From Alphaproteobacteria bacterium (GTDB lineage Bacteria > Pseudomonadota > Alphaproteobacteria > CAAHEQ01 > UBA3637), in NCBI GenBank assembly GCA_017467335.1, contig JAFTSJ010000035.1, forward strand, positions 1 to 40,909: a stretch of 40,909 nucleotides of DNA, in the 5' to 3' direction. Below are positions 28,400 through 35,620 of this stretch, one piece after another; positions within the stretch are counted from its first letter, which is position 1, and each line of letters begins with the position of its first letter. Made by a program: the position numbers and the translations under genes. A model generated the notes under the pieces. The model was given only the letters and a program-made list of their open reading frames with translations. It ran no database searches and had not been told where the DNA came from.

Positions 28400-28869
28400 T
28401 ATTTATCCCGATAAATTCCATGTGTTTGGGCTTGGGCTAAAATATGCCCCTGCATGGCATGTTTCAGTTGTTCAACGGTAAAACCGTTTTGTAACGGTAA
28501 AACAATATCAAGAGCATATACAATCAAATCGTAAGTGTGGGGTTTGTTCGGTGGAGCCATTCCTCCATAACAGGGTTTATGCCAACTGTTTAAACCTTGT
28601 ATCAACTCAACTGTTTCATCAGTTGAGGCACCGGATGGAACAACAGGGGTTGTTAAATTCGCAATTAACCAATGAATCCAAACAAAGCCGGCAACTTCAA
28701 CAGCATCTTTATCATCTAAGATAACCGCAAAAGATTGTGTTCCCAACGGAACGTCTTCAATTTGAAACGGTAAAGAAAATGTTGGCATATCTTCATCAAA
28801 ACAAACACCGAATTTACCGTATTTATCATCAATAATACCGTTTTGAATACCGTTGCTGATGACTTTCAT
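28399..28869 (-). CDS. YbhB/YbcL-type PEBP-family protein
   Basis: 156 residues. The phosphatidylethanolamine-binding fold is shown by FAVILDDKDA, VWIHWLIANL and the ligand-pocket segment YGGMAPPNKPHTYDLIVYALD. No signal peptide, so cytosolic. Bacterial members are often called Raf-kinase-inhibitor-like but have no known kinase partner. Second gene of a HAD phosphatase-PEBP-YrdC operon; AAGGGGGAATA precedes its ATG. Confidence 0.9.
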   Translation of the reverse strand: MKVISNGIQNGIIDDKYGKFGVCFDEDMPTFSLPFQIEDVPLGTQSFAVILDDKDAVEVAGFVWIHWLIANLTTPVVPSGASTDETVELIQGLNSWHKPCYGGMAPPNKPHTYDLIVYALDIVLPLQNGFTVEQLKHAMQGHILAQAQTHGIYRDK

Positions 28870-28878
28870 TATTCCCCC

Positions 28879-29733
28879 TTATCGATTAAGTTGTATTTTT
28901 AAATGATTTAAATGAACATCGGCAATAATTTTTTCCATAATACCTTTGACAAATAAATCGATTTGTTTCCCTTCCTGATAGTTAGCCGGAGCAATCACAT
29001 CAGCTCGGTCAATTCCTAATAAACTTTTGACTTTTTGACGTTGCCCTTTGATTTTTTCATTATAAACGGCAATCGTATGCCCGCCTTCCCGTTTAACGGT
29101 TTTCATGGAGGGAATATCGGTTTCCCCATCTCCGATATAAATCATATGAGCAAACGGCATAGGTTTATCTTCATCGTTCATGTGACGATTGACAGATTCA
29201 TTGTCGCTGACATCCAAACACCCTTTGTTAATCCGATATAAAAATTGCGTTTTATTGGTATAATTGACAACTAGCCCCGGCCAAACGGCAACCCCGTTGG
29301 CATCATACATAAATGATGACGCAAATATTTCTTTAAAATGAGAAGCAATTGATGTTCCTTCAACCATTTCTTTTAAACCGGAAGAAATAATATAATGTTC
29401 TAATGCAATTCCCTTTTGTAACGCATATGCATTGAGTCGGGTAAACCATGTATCAACGCCGTCAAACAATTGGACTTGTGAAGCATATCGTTGAAAATCT
29501 GCCCGTTTAAACGGTAAGTCGTGAGCCGAAGATTCTTCTTTCATCATTTTCATATAGGCAGAAATACCATCGGCTTTTTGAACTTGTGCCATTTTGTTAC
29601 TTTTACTCCAAAAATTTTGAGGAGTCATGCCCAACTCACCGATAAAACCATATTCTTGCATATTGCCGGGGGCTAATGTGCCGTCAAAATCATAACAAAT
29701 AGCCATCGGTATTAAATGATGTTCCTGTGTCAT
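28879..29733 (-). CDS. HAD-superfamily phosphatase
   Basis: 284 residues from 29733; an upstream ATG at 29778 is rejected because the promoter lies downstream of it. Motif I is DFDGT with nucleophile Asp15 and Asp17; motif II is IISSGLKEM; motif IV is YIGDGETDIPSM. The helical cap between motifs I and II makes it a C1-capped, phosphoserine-phosphatase-like enzyme. The substrate cannot be inferred. First gene of an operon with the PEBP and YrdC genes, from a promoter at 29759-29786. Confidence 0.85.
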   Translation of the reverse strand: MTQEHHLIPMAICYDFDGTLAPGNMQEYGFIGELGMTPQNFWSKSNKMAQVQKADGISAYMKMMKEESSAHDLPFKRADFQRYASQVQLFDGVDTWFTRLNAYALQKGIALEHYIISSGLKEMVEGTSIASHFKEIFASSFMYDANGVAVWPGLVVNYTNKTQFLYRINKGCLDVSDNESVNRHMNDEDKPMPFAHMIYIGDGETDIPSMKTVKREGGHTIAVYNEKIKGQRQKVKSLLGIDRADVIAPANYQEGKQIDLFVKGIMEKIIADVHLNHLKIQLNR

Positions 29734-29758
29734 AAAAAACCATCCTTTCGCTTGGTTA

Positions 29759-29786
29759 ATTATATCACAAAAGAACAATAAGTCAA
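29759..29786 (-). promoter_or_regulatory. Sigma70 promoter of the HAD-PEBP-yrdC operon
   Basis: Minus strand: TTGACT (29786-29781), 16-base spacer, TATAAT (29764-29759), 26-53 bases before ATG 29733. It lies in the short gap after the MORN-repeat gene. Confidence 0.75.
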
Positions 29787-29794
29787 ATACTTGT

Positions 29795-30304
29795 TTAAGG
29801 GCATATTTCTTTTGGGTTGTTATTGGTATGACATGTTTTTTGAAGACGTCCGTCCGGATTGTAATAAGAACGTTCTCCTTGTAAAACGCCCTTATGATAT
29901 GTTTCTGAAAAAAAAGGAAGCCCGTCCGGCGTGTAGGTCGTTAACAATCCATGTAGTTTATCTTCTTGAAAAGTTGCCTTTAATCGGATTGTGCCGTTTT
30001 CATCATACAGTTGAAACAATCCGTGTTTTTTATCGTCTTGATATTCAATCAGATGTTCCATATGTCCATCAGTCGTGAAACCAACGGCTTGTCCGTTGAG
30101 CAATCCGTTTTTAAAATTTGTTTTGGTAAAAGGTTTCCCGTTCGGATATAAACGGACAAGTGTTCCCGTTAACGGTGTTTTTGTTTCTTTGTTATAAAAA
30201 ACGTTTCCTTTTTTTTCAACGTGTTCAAGCGTATAAGTTTGAGCAGTTGCTGATACACAAATTGTTATCAAAAGAAAGAAACAGCTTCCTAATTTCAGAT
30301 TCAT
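29795..30304 (-). CDS. Secreted MORN-repeat protein
   Basis: 169 residues with a signal peptide (MNLKLGSCFFLLITICVSATAQ). At least four MORN-type repeats of 20-24 residues follow: LVRLYPNGKPFTKTNFKNG, EHLIEYQDDKKHGLFQLYDENG, LKATFQEDKLHGLLTTYTPDG and FSETYHKGVLQGERSYYNPDG. These match the MORN_2 variant common in exported bacterial proteins of unknown role. Its ATG overlaps the stop of the CDF transporter gene by 4 bases; it is the last gene of the rph operon. Confidence 0.85.
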   Translation of the reverse strand: MNLKLGSCFFLLITICVSATAQTYTLEHVEKKGNVFYNKETKTPLTGTLVRLYPNGKPFTKTNFKNGLLNGQAVGFTTDGHMEHLIEYQDDKKHGLFQLYDENGTIRLKATFQEDKLHGLLTTYTPDGLPFFSETYHKGVLQGERSYYNPDGRLQKTCHTNNNPKEICP

Positions 30305-31263
30305 TTTTTTTCTTCTTTGTCGTGTCCGTTACAAGAAAAACAACATGTTTCACAATCCGTATCTGTATCTATTTGGATGGTTACATGTGCAATATTAAAT
30401 TGTTCCTTTAAAACATGTTGAATGGTTTTAACAACCGTTGAAGATGGTGATACAACATGACATTCAAGCGAAATATCATGTTCATTGACACACCACACGT
30501 GAATATGATGAACATCCTGAACGTGGGGAATTTGCAATAACGTTGTCCGGATAGTATCAATGTCAACACCAGCAGGTGTTGCATTCATTAAAATACGCAC
30601 AAAGTTCGGAAAGGAAATAACGGCTTGACCGATCATATAACCGGCAATACACAAGGCAATAATACCATCTGTAAAAATCCAACCGAACAAAACAATCAAT
30701 AAACCGGATATAATAACACCGATGGACCCGAGCATATCTGCCAAATTATGTATAAACAGCATTTTCATATTGCCGTTATGAGCTGATTCTTTGTGCGATA
30801 ACCATGCTGTTACCCCATCGATTAAGACGGCTCCAACTGAAACCCAAATAATCAACATCCCGTCTATGTTTTGAGGCAAAATAAGTTTGGTTATGCCTTC
30901 GACCAATAAATATAAACCGGATATAAATAATAAAATTAAATTAACAAAACCACCGATAACTTCGGCTCGTTTAAAACCATAAGTAAACCGTTTATCGGCT
31001 TTTTTTAATCCGATTTTATAAGCGAAAACCGCAATGAAAACAGAAAACGCATCGCTGGCATTGTGTAATGCGTCACCGACCAAAGCAACACTACCGGCCA
31101 TCAATCCGGCAATCAATTCAACCACACTTAACGCTAGGTTAATAACAAAAGAAAAACTCAAATAACGAACGGTTTTTTCAGACACGTTACCGTGATGGCA
31201 ATGCGTGTGCGACAAAATATGTCCTTGATGGGATTGCAGATGGTGTGTGTGCTGATGGGTCAT
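30301..31263 (-). CDS. Cation diffusion facilitator (zinc-type) transporter
   Basis: 320 residues from ATG 31263, preceded by AAAGGAGGTTATCTT. It opens with a His-rich segment (HQHTHHLQSHQGHILSHTHCHH), then six hydrophobic helices. The metal-site motifs are HNASDAF, which follows GDAL in helix 2, and HNLADMLGS in helix 5. The cytosolic C-terminal domain contains VHHIHVWCVNEHDISLECH. A Cys-rich tail (CETCCFSCNGH) is added. A ZitB/CzcD-like proton-coupled exporter of zinc or related ions from cytosol to periplasm. It is 13 bases after the TM2 gene. Confidence 0.92.
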   Translation of the reverse strand: MTHQHTHHLQSHQGHILSHTHCHHGNVSEKTVRYLSFSFVINLALSVVELIAGLMAGSVALVGDALHNASDAFSVFIAVFAYKIGLKKADKRFTYGFKRAEVIGGFVNLILLFISGLYLLVEGITKLILPQNIDGMLIIWVSVGAVLIDGVTAWLSHKESAHNGNMKMLFIHNLADMLGSIGVIISGLLIVLFGWIFTDGIIALCIAGYMIGQAVISFPNFVRILMNATPAGVDIDTIRTTLLQIPHVQDVHHIHVWCVNEHDISLECHVVSPSSTVVKTIQHVLKEQFNIAHVTIQIDTDTDCETCCFSCNGHDKEEKK

Positions 31264-31276
31264 AAGATAACCTCCT

Positions 31277-31570
31277 TTAATGATGAAAAGGAATACCGAG
31301 GGCATCCTGTTTGACATAAAAAGCATCACATAACGACCAAACAATTCCGATAATAAAAGGAATAATCAAAAAAATCCCCGGAAAAGTACAAAGCAATTGA
31401 ATCATCCCTTTTGTTTTGTAGCCGGCATAAAAATTGTGTAATCCGAAACCGGGGACAATCAATGCTAAAAAAACATACATACGTCTGCTTTTACCGGTTA
31501 CATCGGGTAAAATACGTGCTAATGAAGCACCGGACGAAGGGTGATGTTCTTTTTTAATTTGTTGTGCCAT
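31277..31570 (-). CDS. TM2-domain membrane protein
   Basis: 97 residues: a polar N-terminus of 30, then two hydrophobic helices joined by the TM2 pattern (YVFLALIVPGFGLHNFYAGYKT, with GMIQLL and DAFYV later). The function of TM2 proteins in bacteria is unknown. Its ATG overlaps the stop of rdgB by one base, so it is coupled to that gene. Confidence 0.85.
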   Translation of the reverse strand: MAQQIKKEHHPSSGASLARILPDVTGKSRRMYVFLALIVPGFGLHNFYAGYKTKGMIQLLCTFPGIFLIIPFIIGIVWSLCDAFYVKQDALGIPFHH

Positions 31571-32175
31571 TATAAATCCTTAAAAAGATGAGGGTGTGTG
31601 TTTAAAAAATCATAAACCTGTTTCAATGCTTTAAATCGATGGGATAATCGGTTTTTGACATCTGCCGGAATATGTCCTAATGTTGTTTCCATTCCTTCGG
31701 GAATGAATAACGGATCATACCCGAAACCACCCGAGCCGGACGCAAAATGAGCCAATGTACCGTGCATATAACCGGTAAATGTATAAACTTCCGTTTCACT
31801 GAGTGCCAAAGCAATGACACAAACATAAAAAGCATGTCGATTGGGATTGTCTTTTAATGTTTCGTTAATCACGTCAAAAACAGCCGGATAACCGCCATGT
31901 TTTTCAGCAAAACGAGCTGAAAATACCCCCGGTTGATTATCCATTGCTTCAATACAAAGACCCGAATCATCAGCCATAACCGGTTGTTTTAATGCTTTAA
32001 AACCGGCAATGGCTTTTAAACGGGCGTTGTCTTCAAATGTTAAGCCCGTTTCTTCTATATCCGGCAAATGAACGTCATTTCCCCCGATAATATTAAACCC
32101 CAACGGCGATAAAATGAAACGAGCTTCTTGTAATTTATGATTGTTGTGAGTTGCCAAAACAATTGTTTGTGTCAT
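31570..32175 (-). CDS. rdgB: XTP/dITP diphosphatase
   Basis: 201 residues of the HAM1/RdgB family, which hydrolyses non-canonical purine triphosphates to keep them out of DNA. Motifs: ATHNNHKLQEA at the start, MADDSGLCIEAMDNQPGVFSAR, and SGSGGFGYDPLFIPEG. It follows rph by 10 bases, a gene order widely kept in alphaproteobacteria. Confidence 0.95.
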   Translation of the reverse strand: MTQTIVLATHNNHKLQEARFILSPLGFNIIGGNDVHLPDIEETGLTFEDNARLKAIAGFKALKQPVMADDSGLCIEAMDNQPGVFSARFAEKHGGYPAVFDVINETLKDNPNRHAFYVCVIALALSETEVYTFTGYMHGTLAHFASGSGGFGYDPLFIPEGMETTLGHIPADVKNRLSHRFKALKQVYDFLNTHPHLFKDL

Positions 32176-32185
32176 GAAAAAAATC

Positions 32186-32902
32186 CTATATTGATAAAAC
32201 TTCTTTTTGTTTGGTAATCAATTCTTGAATGCCTTTTTGAGCCAAATTCATCAATTGTGTTAATTCATCCGGTGTAAATGCACCGTGTTCAGCCGTTCCT
32301 TGTACTTCAATGAGGGTATTTTTGTCTGTCATAACAAAATTAGCATCCGTACCGGCATTTGAATCTTCCGTATAATCCAAATCCAAAACAGGCACACCGC
32401 CACAAATACCGCAAGATACGGCCGCAACCATTTGTTGAATCGGCATGGTTTTGATTTTACCCGAACGAAGCAGTTTTTGGCATGCCAGATATAAAGCGAC
32501 AAAACCACCGGTGACAGAAGCTGTACGTGTTCCGCCATCTGCTTGAATCACATCACAATCGATTTTAATTTGTAATCCGTCAATGGCTTTTAAATTGACA
32601 CCGGCTCGTAATGCTCGACCGATAAGACGTTGAATTTCTTGTGTTCGACCGGATTGCCCTTTCTTAGCTTCACGATCGACACGGGTACCCGTGGCACGAG
32701 GCAGCATCCCATATTCAGCGGTTACCCATCCGTGACCGGCGTTTTTTAACCACATCGGTACTTTTTCTTCAACGGTAGCCGTACATAAAACATGGGTATC
32801 ACCACATTTGATGAAACAGGAACCTTCGGCATGTTTGTTGACGTTAATTTGTAATTCGATTTTTCTTAATTCATCGGGCATACGTCCTGACGGTCTTGTC
32901 AT
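32186..32902 (-). CDS. rph: Ribonuclease PH
   Basis: 238 residues from ATG 32902, with AAAGGAG just upstream; the in-frame ATG at 32923 precedes that site. Phosphorolytic 3' exonuclease that trims tRNA precursors. Motifs: [11 protein letters not shown] at the N-terminus, [38 protein letters not shown] equivalent, and [19 protein letters not shown]. First gene of the rph-rdgB-TM2-CDF-MORN operon. Confidence 0.96.
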   Translation of the reverse strand: MTRPSGRMPDELRKIELQINVNKHAEGSCFIKCGDTHVLCTATVEEKVPMWLKNAGHGWVTAEYGMLPRATGTRVDREAKKGQSGRTQEIQRLIGRALRAGVNLKAIDGLQIKIDCDVIQADGGTRTASVTGGFVALYLACQKLLRSGKIKTMPIQQMVAAVSCGICGGVPVLDLDYTEDSNAGTDANFVMTDKNTLIEVQGTAEHGAFTPDELTQLMNLAQKGIQELITKQKEVLSI

Positions 32903-32935
32903 TATGAACTCCTTTATTAACATGAAAGATGGCGT

Positions 32936-32964
32936 ACTATACCGTTTTTTTTACAGATGTGCAA
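32936..32964 (-). promoter_or_regulatory. Sigma70 promoter of the rph operon
   Basis: Minus strand: TTGCAC (32964-32959), 17-base spacer, TATAGT (32941-32936), 34 bases before ATG 32902. Confidence 0.7.
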
Positions 32965-33034
32965 GTTATATTTCATAAGAGAGATGAAAAAACGTGTATA
33001 ATTCAATGAATTGAGAAATAAACGCTTTTCCCCT

Positions 33035-33063
33035 CTTGATTTTTGGACGGTTTCGTTCTACAT
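33035..33063 (+). promoter_or_regulatory. Candidate RpoH (heat-shock) promoter of grpE
   Basis: CTTGAT (33035-33040), 17 bases, then CTACAT (33058-33063) resembles the alphaproteobacterial RpoH pattern, with its CTTG core and C-rich/CTAT-like -10. No CIRCE inverted repeat is present. The match is moderate. Confidence 0.4.
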
Positions 33064-33104
33064 ATAAGCATATTCACATTTGTTAAATTGAGGAAAAAAT
33101 AAAA

Positions 33105-33698
33105 ATGAATAAAAAAAACAAAGAAAAAGCCTTAAACGAAACATTAAAAGAAGCAGTTGAAGAAACAACGCCGGAAACGGTTGAAGAAACGGTAAATGAA
33201 CCACTGGAAGATGATGTTTCTTCCCAAGCGGAGGAAGAAATTCAAAAATGGCGGGATATTGCTTTACGGTCCCAAGCCGAAATGGAAAATTTACGTAAAA
33301 GAACACAAATTGATATTGAAAAGGCTCATAAATACGCTCATGCGTCATTTGCCAAAGATTTGTTACCGGTTGCCGATTATTTAGCCGGTGCGATTGATTA
33401 TGCTCAAAAAGAAATTGAAAAATCCAAAGAAGCCGGTACGGAATGTGATGTCTTTTTGGTCAATTTGCTTAAAGGTGTTGAAATGACACAAAAACAATTG
33501 CACACGGTTTTTGAACATCATCAAATTAAAAAAATGGAAACAAAAGATATTGTTTTTGACCCGAATTTGCATAAAGTCATTCAAGAAGTTGAAGATGATA
33601 CCAAAGAAGCCGGTACCATTGTTCAGGAATTACAAGCCGGATATACAATCGGTGGTGACCGTGTTTTGCGTGAAGCAATGGTTATTGTCAGCAAATAA
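33105..33698 (+). CDS. grpE: Nucleotide exchange factor GrpE
   Basis: 197 residues. An acidic N-terminal extension (1-45, rich in Glu) precedes a long dimerising coiled coil with SQAEMENLRKRTQIDIEKAHKYA. The beta domain ends in the family signature (VFDPNLHKVIQEVEDD, then GTIVQELQAGYTIGGDRVLREAMVIVSK in parts). It releases ADP from DnaK. It is divergent from rph; hrcA, often placed between them in alphaproteobacteria, is absent. Confidence 0.95.
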   Translation: MNKKNKEKALNETLKEAVEETTPETVEETVNEPLEDDVSSQAEEEIQKWRDIALRSQAEMENLRKRTQIDIEKAHKYAHASFAKDLLPVADYLAGAIDYAQKEIEKSKEAGTECDVFLVNLLKGVEMTQKQLHTVFEHHQIKKMETKDIVFDPNLHKVIQEVEDDTKEAGTIVQELQAGYTIGGDRVLREAMVIVSK

Positions 33699-33703
33699 CA
33701 CAA

Positions 33704-33723
33704 AATTTATTATTTGATAAATT
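33704..33723. terminator. Weak AT-only hairpin between convergent grpE and hypothetical gene
   Basis: Seven-base stem AATTTAT/ATAAATT with a six-base loop. It overlaps the end of the convergent gene and has no GC pairs, so termination is doubtful. Confidence 0.25.
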
Positions 33724-34291
33724 AGCATAGAACAAGTTGTTTTACAAGTAGGCGACTTTGACGTCCCCTTCTTTTACCTGTCTTGTGACGGGTAATGCGT
33801 TTTTGTTGAGGACAAGGCGGTGTTAATTGTAACAGGTACGTGTGTAACAAAGAAGTTGTCATCGGTGTTTGGGTTTGACTTTGTTGATGTTTAGTGGCAA
33901 TTTTTTGTCCCAATCGAATACCGTTTTCAAATCCTTTAATCAGACAATGTTCCATGATTTGTCGGATACTTTTATTATCAAGATTCAGTTGATGAAAATC
34001 AGAAACATTCACCCGATTAGCCAACATAAGCAAATTTTGTAAAACACTTGTTTCATCCGGTAAAGAATGATTATCAGACAACCAACCGGAACTGATACAA
34101 ATACCTGTCAGTTTGGCTTGGTGATACATGCCTTTTAAACTGGGAACGTATTTTGTAGATAAATAAAGGGCTTCTTTTTTTAAAGCATATAATCCATGAC
34201 GTGAATCAGATGTGTAAATATGGGGTTTTTCTTCCATCAGTCGTAATAAATCTTTGGCAATAAAACCGTTTGATAATTGTGAAATAAACAT
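33722..34291 (-). CDS. Uncharacterised protein with basic C-terminus
   Basis: 189 residues from ATG 34291, which has AAGGAACGCATC upstream; the earlier ATG at 34318 lacks a good site. No signal peptide. The first 130 residues look helical and globular (FIAKDLLRLMEEK, LKGMYHQAKLTGICISSGWL, SIRQIMEHCLIKGFENGIRLGQK). The last 40 are basic and low in complexity (KRITRHKTGKRRGRQSRLL), suggesting nucleic-acid binding, though this is only compositional. No family recognised. Confidence 0.6.
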   Translation of the reverse strand: MFISQLSNGFIAKDLLRLMEEKPHIYTSDSRHGLYALKKEALYLSTKYVPSLKGMYHQAKLTGICISSGWLSDNHSLPDETSVLQNLLMLANRVNVSDFHQLNLDNKSIRQIMEHCLIKGFENGIRLGQKIATKHQQSQTQTPMTTSLLHTYLLQLTPPCPQQKRITRHKTGKRRGRQSRLLVKQLVLC

Positions 34292-34440
34292 GATGCGTTC
34301 CTTATATTTATATAACATACGATTTGAATAAAAAGATAAGACGCAACATTATTCTTTTTTAGATAAAAAATCAATAAAAAAATATAAAGATTTTATTTTT
34401 TTGTGCATGGAAAAAAATATCGGATTAAACAAAAAAAATG

Positions 34441-34469
34441 TTGTGTTTTTCAATAAAATATCTTAAACT
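34441..34469 (+). promoter_or_regulatory. Candidate recA promoter
   Basis: TTGTGT (34441-34446), 17 bases, TAAACT (34464-34469). Predicted start near 34476, upstream of the LexA box. Confidence 0.4.
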
Positions 34470-34488
34470 GACCTAGAAAGATAAAAAA

Positions 34489-34503
34489 GAACAAAAAAGG
34501 AAC
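34489..34503. promoter_or_regulatory. LexA (SOS) box in recA leader
   Basis: GAAC-AAAAAAG-GAAC is the reverse reading of the alphaproteobacterial LexA operator GTTC-N7-GTTC, with exact spacing. It ends six bases before the recA ATG and overlaps its AAGGAAC ribosome site. Confidence 0.65.
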
Positions 34504-34508
34504 ATTAA

Positions 34509-35534
34509 ATGGATAAAGATAAAGCATTAGATGCCGCATTGGCACAAATTGAACGGGCTTTTGGAAAAGGCTCAATCATGCGTTTAGGTCAAAAAGACAA
34601 TGCCGTTGAAATTCCGGCTATTTCCACCGGTTCATTGGGATTGGATTTGGCTTTGGGTGTCGGGGGATTGCCTCGGGGTCGCATTATTGAAATTTACGGT
34701 CCGGAAAGTTCCGGTAAAACAACGCTAGCCTTGCATGTTGTTGCTGAAGCACAAAAAAAGGGGGGAACATGTGCTTATATTGACGCCGAACATGCGATGG
34801 ATCCGATTTATGCCGGTAAATTGGGTGTTAATATCAATGAATTATTGATTTCCCAACCGGATACAGGGGAACAGGCTTTGGAAATTGCCGATACATTAGT
34901 TCGGTCCGGTACGATTGATGTTTTGGTGGTGGATTCGGTTGCCGCTTTGGTTCCGAAAGCTGAATTGGAAGGTGAAATGGGGGATTCTCATATGGGATTG
35001 CAAGCCCGTTTGATGAGTCAGGCATTACGTAAAATTACGGCTTCTGTTGCTCGAGCCAATACATTGGTTATCTTTATTAACCAGATTCGTATGAAAATCG
35101 GGGTTATGTTTGGTAATCCGGAAACAACAACAGGCGGTAATGCATTGAAATTTTATGCTTCCGTTCGATTGGATATTCGCCGTATCGGAGCCGTTAAAGA
35201 CAAAGAAAACACCGTTGGGAACCAAACACGGGTTAAAGTGGTTAAAAATAAAGTTGCTCCGCCGTTTAAAACGGTTGACTTTGATATTTTGTATGGCGAA
35301 GGTATTTCCAAAACCGGTGAATTATTGGATTTAGGGGTTAAATCCGGTTTGATTGAAAAGGCCGGTTCTTGGTTTTCATGTAAAGGAGAACGCATTGGTC
35401 AAGGTCGTGAATCGGCTCGGGCGTTTTTGAAATCTCATCCGGAAATTGCCGATGAAATTGAACAAGCCGTTCGTGCCAATGCCAAAGATTTATCACAAAA
35501 AATGATGATGGCTGACGATGCAGCCGATGAATAA
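34509..35534 (+). CDS. recA: Recombinase RecA
   Basis: 341 residues. Walker [11 protein letters not shown] (about 64-73), Walker B region [12 protein letters not shown], the L1 loop [20 protein letters not shown] in parts, and [20 protein letters not shown] around loop L2. It drives strand exchange and triggers LexA self-cleavage. The length is on the short side because the acidic tail is brief (MMADDAADE). AAAAGGAAC precedes the ATG and is overlapped by a LexA box. alaS follows after a hairpin region, the usual alphaproteobacterial order. Confidence 0.97.
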   Translation: MDKDKALDAALAQIERAFGKGSIMRLGQKDNAVEIPAISTGSLGLDLALGVGGLPRGRIIEIYGPESSGKTTLALHVVAEAQKKGGTCAYIDAEHAMDPIYAGKLGVNINELLISQPDTGEQALEIADTLVRSGTIDVLVVDSVAALVPKAELEGEMGDSHMGLQARLMSQALRKITASVARANTLVIFINQIRMKIGVMFGNPETTTGGNALKFYASVRLDIRRIGAVKDKENTVGNQTRVKVVKNKVAPPFKTVDFDILYGEGISKTGELLDLGVKSGLIEKAGSWFSCKGERIGQGRESARAFLKSHPEIADEIEQAVRANAKDLSQKMMMADDAADE

Positions 35535-35538
35535 ATAA

Positions 35539-35579
35539 AGCCGGCTTTTGAAAAGTCCGGCTGATAAGTCGGACTTTTT
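35539..35579 (+). terminator. Terminator with competing upstream hairpin between recA and alaS
   Basis: Stem 35551-35559 (AAAAGTCCG) with 35570-35578, then T run: a terminator. An alternative stem, AGCCGG (35539-35544) with CCGGCT (35557-35562), uses the same bases and is mutually exclusive. Confidence 0.7.
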
Positions 35580-35620
35580 GTCGTTAAAAAGGATTGAAAA
35601 ACAGATAAAGGAAAAGTATA

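Noticed and set aside
31264-31344. Longer start of the CDF transporter
   Set aside because: It overlaps the TM2 gene; ATG 31263 has AAAGGAGG and gives the typical His-rich start.
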